Made by a program: the position numbers and the translations under genes. Shown one piece after another: positions 58,112 to 64,000 of a stretch of 64,000 nucleotides of DNA; the first letter of the stretch is position 1, and every line of letters starts with the position of its first letter. The stretch is from an uncultured Brachybacterium sp. (GTDB taxonomy: Bacteria > Actinomycetota > Actinomycetes > Actinomycetales > Dermabacteraceae): positions 372,001 to 436,000 of the forward strand of contig NZ_CANMSY010000002.1 in assembly GCF_947500705.1 (NCBI RefSeq). The letters are read 5' to 3'. Under the pieces are notes generated by a model. It was not told the origin of the DNA, made no database searches, and worked only from the letters and a program-made list of their open reading frames with translations.

Positions 58112-58615
58112 TCAGTCCTGGACCTCGACCAGATGCACCCGGACCGTTCGCGGGTCCTGATCGTCGATCAGCACCATGCGCTCGTAGGGCACCCCGCTCA
58201 GCGAGACGTCCTCGAGGAGCCAGGTGTCGGGGACATCGCCGATGTCGAAAGTCGCCTTGGCCTCGGTCGTCGTGACGTGGGCTCGGGCCGGCAGACCCTC
58301 GTCTCCGTAGCTCTGCCCCAGCCAGGGGTCGATCACCTCCGCCGGAGCGGTGAGAGCGACCTCGCATGCCCATTGTTCGAAGTCGCCCGCGGGCTGTCGC
58401 TCGATGAGCTGAGCGTCCACACCGTCCGGAGCCGGGGCGAACTCGGCCAGCTCAAGGGCCTCCGCAGCTGTCGCCGGGCCGACAGGTCCGTCATCCTCTT
58501 CTGCCGGCGGCTGAGTCCACCGTTCGATCGTGCACGAGGTGAGCAGGGCGGTGAGGCCGAGCGGCAGGACGGCAAGAACGGACCGTCGCTCCCATCGACT
58601 CGGACGCTTCCTCAT
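58112..58615 (-). CDS. Lipoprotein, candidate immunity protein (paralogue of 58612-59079)
   Basis: A 167-residue lipoprotein with a signal peptide and lipobox LLTSC (Cys28). The mature domain (about 75-165) aligns with the C-terminal part of the protein encoded just upstream: both have IGD(V/L)P followed by W-L, G-P-ER, and DD-DP before a V-V strand, plus AEV-W and an A-VT-AK pattern. It would sit on the outer face of the membrane. It is the third gene of a WXG100-headed operon, overlapping its neighbour by 4 bases. An immunity role is inferred from position and paralogy only; no known family is recognised. Confidence 0.72.
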   Translation of the reverse strand: MRKRPSRWERRSVLAVLPLGLTALLTSCTIERWTQPPAEEDDGPVGPATAAEALELAEFAPAPDGVDAQLIERQPAGDFEQWACEVALTAPAEVIDPWLGQSYGDEGLPARAHVTTTEAKATFDIGDVPDTWLLEDVSLSGVPYERMVLIDDQDPRTVRVHLVEVQD

Positions 58616-59079
58616 GACCGCTGACCTCCGAGAGGTGCGTAGGTCGCGCTGACGCCGACGGTCACCCGTGCCGGATCCCCATCGTCGACCATGATGTACC
58701 TCTCTCTCGGGCTGCCCGCCTCCTTGGTGATTCCGAGCCGCCAGTCGGTAGGCAGGTCACCGATTCCGAGGACATCCTTCGCCGCGTCGAAGGTCACCCA
58801 GGCGCGGGGGATCTTCGCACCGTCCCCGAAAGACGCCTGGACCCACGTCCAGACCTCCGCACGAGGGAGCACGAAATCGAAGATCGCGACGGCCAGCCCG
58901 CTGGCTCGGGTACGCCGACGCACCACTGGCGGCTGTTGCAGGACGGGACGAGCAAGACCCACGCTGTCGATCAGCTCCTGCCAGCTCTCCCCGCTGAACA
59001 CGTCGCGCACATCTTCCCCATCATCACGGTCGACCATCACTCCTCCTGCTCTGCCGTCGGTGTCCGGACCCGATGTCAC
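58612..59079 (-). CDS. Small cytosolic protein, candidate immunity protein
   Basis: A 155-residue soluble protein with no signal or membrane segment. Its core (about 60-145) holds VLPRAEVWTWVQASFGDG, AWVTFDAAKDVLGIGDLPTD, then SPRERYIMVDDGDP, and is paralogous to the lipoprotein that follows. The GTG at 59079 overlaps the effector stop and the 3' end overlaps the lipoprotein start, so all three are tightly coupled. Cytosolic location directly behind a putative effector is the classic position of an immunity protein, but other roles (chaperone) are possible. Confidence 0.72.
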   Translation of the reverse strand: MTSGPDTDGRAGGVMVDRDDGEDVRDVFSGESWQELIDSVGLARPVLQQPPVVRRRTRASGLAVAIFDFVLPRAEVWTWVQASFGDGAKIPRAWVTFDAAKDVLGIGDLPTDWRLGITKEAGSPRERYIMVDDGDPARVTVGVSATYAPLGGQRS

Positions 59080-60215
59080 GGTCCGGTCGAGGTGACGGAA
59101 TCGGACTCGCCGACGATGTTATATTCCCGCGCCATCCCCGCCTTATGGAGGCTCCCCATCTGCTCGTCCGGGATGCTGACCACGTCCGGCATCCCGGGAA
59201 CCCAATCCGGCACGTCGACTGTGACGCCCTTCCCTACATCCCAGTTGTACCGATCTCGCACATTGACGTTCGTGCTCATCTCATACGTCCATTCTCCCCC
59301 GGGGGTCCCCGGCGGATATGCGGTCACAGTGCCGTTGAGGTTGTAGTCGAAGGACCCCGTGGCGTAGAAGTACTTCTCGCTTACGCTCTTGTCCGCCTTG
59401 CCCCCGGTCCAATCGGTGTTGACGGGGAACGTGACCGGGCCGGTGGCTCCAGATGCCTGAGCCTGGTCGATGGCCTCCTGCCCGATCGCCTGCTGAGACT
59501 CGGACACGGCCGTCCCGAAGCTGGGAACGCTGGACATCATGTCGTCGACGTCGATGTCCTTGTCCTCGCCGGTGTTGTCGATGTAGTGCTGGAGGTTGTC
59601 CGATGCCGCACCGTTTCCGACCACGCGCCCTCCGAAGATGAGCTTCTCGATGAGGTCCATCGTCTCGCGGTCCTCATCCGTCGGCTCCTGCGTGTCCCAT
59701 TCTCCGGAGCCCTCGTCCTTCGGAGACCACGCCGGCGGCTCAGGAGCATCTGCCGTCGTGCCGGGCACGCCTCGCCCCAGTCCGTGACCTTCGAAGGGTG
59801 CTGGCCCATTGACGGTGCCGTCAGGATTGAGAGGTGGCGATTCGTCGTCGCCGTCGCGACCGAAAAGATTCGTCGCTGCCGATCCCGGCACCAAGGGTCC
59901 GCTCCCGCCCCTCCGGACTCGATCGCCGCCAGGGCCCCATGCCTGTCGCTCCCCGCCCTCGGAGGCCGCATCCTGCTCCTCGGCATGGTCGAGGAGCTCC
60001 TGGGCTGAGGCACTCAGCCGGTCGATCGTGGGGTTCCACAGCTGCGTCACCGACATGGTGAATGAGTCTCGGAACTCGTCCGCATCGGCCCCCACCCATG
60101 CCGCCGTCTGCACAGCCGACATGATTTCCATGAGCAGTGCCGAGCACCGGCCCTCTGCCGCCTCCATGGCGTCAGCGTGGTTCCTCAGCCCCTCAGTGTC
60201 CGCTCCGCAGAACAT
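59076..60215 (-). CDS. WXG100-headed putative secreted effector (type VII secretion-like)
   Basis: A 379-residue protein. The N-terminal helical hairpin (about 1-90) has the WXG turn at Trp40-Val-Gly42 (TAAWVGADADEF), the mark of type VII (ESX) substrates. A Pro/Gly/Asp-rich spacer (about 90-165) and an acidic helical part (about 170-230) follow. The C-terminal domain (about 250-379) is a compact module: EKYFYATGSFDYNLNGTVT, NVRDRYNWDVGKGVTVDVP, QMGSLHKAGMAREYNIVGES. Related DRYNWD-type C-termini occur in actinobacterial polymorphic proteins; its activity is unknown. ATG 60215 is chosen over GTG 60224 because the WXG fold starts at MFCGADTEGLR. No secretion genes are in the window. Confidence 0.78.
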   Translation of the reverse strand: MFCGADTEGLRNHADAMEAAEGRCSALLMEIMSAVQTAAWVGADADEFRDSFTMSVTQLWNPTIDRLSASAQELLDHAEEQDAASEGGERQAWGPGGDRVRRGGSGPLVPGSAATNLFGRDGDDESPPLNPDGTVNGPAPFEGHGLGRGVPGTTADAPEPPAWSPKDEGSGEWDTQEPTDEDRETMDLIEKLIFGGRVVGNGAASDNLQHYIDNTGEDKDIDVDDMMSSVPSFGTAVSESQQAIGQEAIDQAQASGATGPVTFPVNTDWTGGKADKSVSEKYFYATGSFDYNLNGTVTAYPPGTPGGEWTYEMSTNVNVRDRYNWDVGKGVTVDVPDWVPGMPDVVSIPDEQMGSLHKAGMAREYNIVGESDSVTSTGP

Positions 60216-60330
60216 GGCCCTCACTATCCCCTGTGGTCAGCGCCTCCCGGCAGCGCCGGTCGGTTCCTGAGAGTAGTGGAAGGGCGCAGGCTCGACGATG
60301 GGGAGAAGTCCCCGGCCCGACCGGGAAGGC

Positions 60331-60368
60331 AGCAGGCCCCGACCCTCCAGAGAGGATCGGGGCCTGCT
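60331..60368 (-). terminator. Terminator after groEL
   Basis: A 12-bp perfect stem AGCAGGCCCCGA (60331-60342) with 60357-60368, plus an inner CCTC/GAGG, 31 bases past the groEL stop. Confidence 0.75.
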
Positions 60369-60398
60369 GACGCTCAGGCGAGCGGCGTGATCAGAGGA

Positions 60399-62153
<1,755 letters not shown>

Positions 62154-62254
62154 TTATGTCGACAACGCGGTGGACCGCCTGTCGATCGTGCCTCCGATGC
62201 GCGGGAGCTCGAGCGCGCGAGGCGCTGTCACTCTCGATCACCGAGTGCCAGATC

Positions 62255-62285
62255 ATCATAAGCACTCAAGCGTGGAGAGTGCTAA
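62255..62285 (-). promoter_or_regulatory. CIRCE operator with -10 box of groEL
   Basis: TAAGCACTC-N9-GAGTGCTAA (62259-62285) matches the CIRCE consensus TTAGCACTC-N9-GAGTGCTAA at all but one position. On the minus strand TATGAT (62260-62255) overlaps its edge as the likely -10 box, giving a leader of about 210 bases. The rest of the 370-base spacer 62040-62409 holds this leader and the LytR_C gene terminator. Confidence 0.93.
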
Positions 62286-62339
62286 CTCTCTGCTCGTGGC
62301 GGACACATCGGTCGGGCCACCGTCGGAGGGGGATGAGGC

Positions 62340-62380
62340 GAGCGGCAGGCGCCGACCTCGTGGGTCGGCGCCTGCCGCTC
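62340..62380 (-). terminator. Terminator after the LytR_C gene
   Basis: A perfect 18-bp stem (62340-62357 with 62363-62380) and 5-base loop, 30 bases past the stop of the minus-strand gene. Confidence 0.8.
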
Positions 62381-62409
62381 ATGCTCTCACCGGTCGAGGG
62401 CGAGCCCTG

Positions 62410-63015
62410 TCAGCCCTCGCCGTCGCCCTCGGCGCCACCGCCGGCGTCGCCGGGCTCGGCCACGGCGACCAGGGTGATCGGGGCGTCGTACTCGTCGCTC
62501 TGGCGGGCCTCACCGGCACCGGCCAGTTCGGCGAGCGCCTGAGCGGTGTCCGCGTCGGCCTCGTCGCGATAGAAGACCACCGGCTCCTGCTGGGCGTTGT
62601 CCGAGGTGGCGACGCTGATGTCCTCCCAGCCTTCACCCTCGAGCGTGTCGCGCCAGGTGCCGGCCAGGCCGTTGATGCCACCGGCGTTGACCACCAGCAC
62701 CGGGGTGGAGAGGTCCGGCTCGGGGGCGGGCTCGGCCTCCTCCTCGGCCGTGGTCTCCTCGGCGCTCGGCTCTGCAGCTTCGCTCTCGGCCGCGGCGGAC
62801 GTGGGGTCCTCCGCCCGGTCGTCACCGTTGCCGCCCATGCCCCCGATGAAGAAGAGCAGCACGATGAGCAGCACCGCGGCGGCGCCGATGATGATGATGT
62901 ACAGCAGGTTCTCCCGCCAGAACGGGAGCTCGGCGCGGTGGGCGCCGTGGAAGGACACGGCGTCCGCCTCATCGTCGAAACGGTCCGGCGGGTACGGATA
63001 CTGGGAATCAGCCAC
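62410..63015 (-). CDS. LytR_C domain membrane protein
   Basis: A 201-residue protein with a cytosolic N terminus ([19 protein letters not shown]), one membrane helix (about 36-58, [22 protein letters not shown]), an acidic Ala/Glu linker (about 62-103) and an extracytoplasmic LytR_C domain (about 104-185: [32 protein letters not shown]). LytR_C domains occur at the end of cell-wall polymer ligases; here the domain stands alone. GTG 63015 is chosen for a TTTAAT box 6 bases upstream. The DUF3263 and ung neighbours upstream and groEL downstream form an order seen in related Micrococcales. Confidence 0.87.
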   Translation of the reverse strand: MADSQYPYPPDRFDDEADAVSFHGAHRAELPFWRENLLYIIIIGAAAVLLIVLLFFIGGMGGNGDDRAEDPTSAAAESEAAEPSAEETTAEEEAEPAPEPDLSTPVLVVNAGGINGLAGTWRDTLEGEGWEDISVATSDNAQQEPVVFYRDEADADTAQALAELAGAGEARQSDEYDAPITLVAVAEPGDAGGGAEGDGEG

Positions 63016-63021
63016 GGCCCC

Positions 63022-63027
63022 ATTAAA
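63022..63027 (-). promoter_or_regulatory. Leaderless -10 box (TTTAAT) for the LytR_C gene
   Basis: On the minus strand TTTAAT is followed by GGGGCC and the GTG at 63015: a 6-base gap. Confidence 0.5.
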
Positions 63028-63057
63028 CCTGCTCCGCCCGCGCCGAGTGCGGAGCAC

Positions 63058-63072
63058 ACGCCCTGCGGGCGT
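63058..63072 (-). terminator. Weak hairpin after the DUF3263 gene
   Basis: ACGCCC-TGC-GGGCGT, a 6-bp stem 6 bases past the stop of the DUF3263 gene; short for a terminator. Confidence 0.3.
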
Positions 63073-63078
63073 CGTCGC

Positions 63079-63528
63079 TCACGCCACTCGGTGGATGCCG
63101 CCGGCTCCTGCAGCGCCGTCCTCGGACGTGCGCCGGCCCCGCAGCCGGTTGACCACAGACGGTGCGGCCCGCAGTGCTGCGGGCTCATCGAGAAGTGCAT
63201 TCAGACGCACGTAGTACGCCACCTTCGACAGGCCGATCTGCTCACGGATCGCCCGTTCCTTCGCGCCGACGTACCGGAAGGTGCGGCCTTCGAGGGCGAG
63301 GATCCGTCGGTCCCGGTCGCTGAGCCCGCCCTGCGGGCCGGGCAGTGACGCATCGGACATCGCGACGGGAGTGTCGTGGCCCTGTTCGTCGTGGCCCTGT
63401 TCCGGCTCTTCTCCGTCGAGAAGCCGACGCTCCGCAGCTCCCGTGCCCTCTCCAGGCTCCGTGCTCTGCTCGGCCTCCGCGGCGAGAGACGCTGCGCGGG
63501 AGGATCGATGAGCAGGATCGGCGGGCAT
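63079..63528 (-). CDS. DUF3263 domain protein (putative DNA-binding)
   Basis: A 149-residue protein: an acidic, disordered N-terminal half (about 1-72) and the DUF3263 domain (about 73-140: [40 protein letters not shown]). The helix-turn-helix-like repeat suggests DNA binding, but no function is established. ATG 63528 is chosen in a slightly longer frame because a TACCCT box lies 6 bases upstream. Divergent from ung. Confidence 0.87.
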   Translation of the reverse strand: MPADPAHRSSRAASLAAEAEQSTEPGEGTGAAERRLLDGEEPEQGHDEQGHDTPVAMSDASLPGPQGGLSDRDRRILALEGRTFRYVGAKERAIREQIGLSKVAYYVRLNALLDEPAALRAAPSVVNRLRGRRTSEDGAAGAGGIHRVA

Positions 63529-63534
63529 ATCTCG

Positions 63535-63540
63535 AGGGTA
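63535..63540 (-). promoter_or_regulatory. Leaderless -10 box (TACCCT) for the DUF3263 gene
   Basis: On the minus strand TACCCT is followed by CGAGAT and the ATG at 63528: a 6-base gap. Confidence 0.5.
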
Positions 63541-63640
63541 CGGGCCACGACGCACGAGTCCTGTCCGACGCGCCGCTGACCGGGCCGGGTGGGGGACGGC
63601 TCACGCCGGAGAACGCTGCAGGCGCCCGTGGGCGGTCCGG

Positions 63641-63720
63641 GGGAAGACGCGCCCGATGGAAGATTCTGCCCGCTAAATGGCACTGCCCGAGGGAAGACTC
63701 TGCCGATGGAAGACTGGGCG
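63641..63720. repeat. Degenerate 50-bp direct repeat upstream of ung
   Basis: GGAAGA occurs at 63642, 63658, 63692 and 63708: two pairs with 16-base internal spacing, 50 bases apart, and with related sequence between them (GCCCGATGGAAGA and GCCGATGGAAGA). It fills the region where the ung promoter should be. Confidence 0.55.
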
Positions 63721-63721
63721 C

Positions 63722-64000
63722 GTGCTGACATCGCTCACCGAGAACATCGCTCCCGACTGGGCGGCGGCCCTTGCGCCCGTCGAACCTCGTCTGCAGGAGC
63801 TGGACGGTTTCCTGCGCTCCGAGGTGGAGGCGGGTCGCGACTACCTGCCGGCTCCTGATCGGGTGCTGCGTGCCTTCCGCCGTCCGCTGGAAGAGGTGCG
63901 GGTGCTGATCGTCGGCCAGGATCCCTACCCGACCCCCGGTCATCCGATCGGTCTCTCCTTCGCGGTGGAGCGGGACGTGCGCCCGCTGCCGAGGTCGCTG
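63722..64000 (+). CDS. ung: Uracil-DNA glycosylase, N-terminal part (cut by window end)
   Basis: The first 93 codons of a family 1 uracil-DNA glycosylase, which removes uracil from DNA in base excision repair. The water-activating motif is [18 protein letters not shown], the actinobacterial version of GQDPYH, with the catalytic Asp present. The preceding [20 protein letters not shown] is also typical. GTG 63722 gives the expected N-terminal length; no strong ribosome-binding site is seen. The frame is open to the end of the window. Confidence 0.93.
   Translation, partial: MLTSLTENIAPDWAAALAPVEPRLQELDGFLRSEVEAGRDYLPAPDRVLRAFRRPLEEVRVLIVGQDPYPTPGHPIGLSFAVERDVRPLPRSL

Noticed and set aside
58112-60215. 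Assignment of the WXG operon as a complete type VII secretion system.
   Set aside because: No EccB, EccC, EccD, EccE or mycosin gene is in the window, so only a substrate cassette can be claimed.
63725-63858. The plus-strand frame 63589-63858 as a gene.
   Set aside because: It overlaps ung in another frame; the ung frame carries the GQDPY motif and runs open to the window end.

Overview
The window is a GC-rich (about 70%) chromosomal segment of an actinobacterium. I infer Micrococcales and most likely a Brachybacterium-like member of Dermabacteraceae. The inference rests on gene families and layout: a DUF222/HNH endonuclease, the ung - DUF3263 - LytR_C - groEL block with a CIRCE element, an XPB-type helicase with a helicase-associated partner, a ROK regulator beside MFS pumps and a YtrA-type GntR operon. 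No rRNA, CRISPR array, insertion sequence or integrase is visible. Genes are dense, ATGA/GTGA overlaps are common, and many promoters look leaderless (a TANNNT box 6-7 bases before the start codon).

Layout. 0-10.3 kb: tail of an unknown gene, a secreted subtilase, a DUF2079 membrane protein, a low-complexity exported protein, and a four-gene operon (SRPBCC protein, prolyl oligopeptidase, DinB/DUF664 protein, alpha/beta hydrolase). 10.3-17.1 kb: a NagZ-like GH3 lipoprotein, a ThiD-like kinase, two tandem paralogous membrane-anchored proteins, cardiolipin synthase and a Bax-inhibitor-1 protein. 17.2-20.7 kb: a sulfur amino acid operon (trans-sulfuration enzyme plus polar amino acid ABC importer). 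20.8-25.8 kb: two paralogous MFS transporters flanking a ROK repressor, then a YggS-type PLP protein. 25.9-33.1 kb: an unusual short-armed tRNA-Leu(UAA), a helicase-associated protein, 6-phosphogluconate dehydrogenase, small membrane proteins and the XPB-like helicase. 33.2-36.0 kb: a LapA-domain protein and a two-component system. 36.0-41.8 kb: a GntR-controlled operon with two ABC ATPase/permease pairs, DUF418 and DUF4031. 42.2-50.1 kb: HNH endonuclease, RNase HI fused to a DUF4440-like domain, zinc alcohol dehydrogenase, double GNAT protein, methyltransferase and a GH2 glycosidase. 50.4-57.0 kb: DEAD-box RNA helicase with an RG/GQ-rich tail, rhodanese, an acyl-CoA ligase remnant, ArsR plus cation efflux protein, a membrane gene broken by an in-frame TGA, and two divergent luciferase-like oxidoreductases. 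57.2-60.2 kb: a CPBP-like membrane protein and a three-gene operon encoding a WXG100-headed putative effector and two small paralogous proteins, one cytosolic and one a lipoprotein. 60.4-64 kb: groEL under CIRCE, LytR_C protein, DUF3263 protein and the start of ung.

Most notable signals: (1) the WXG100-effector locus with twin candidate immunity proteins; (2) the class-I-shaped tRNA-Leu(UAA); (3) short tandem duplications recurring at or across stop codons and at the tRNA 3' end; (4) operator dyads inside the promoters of the ROK/MFS, GntR/ABC and ArsR/CDF modules.
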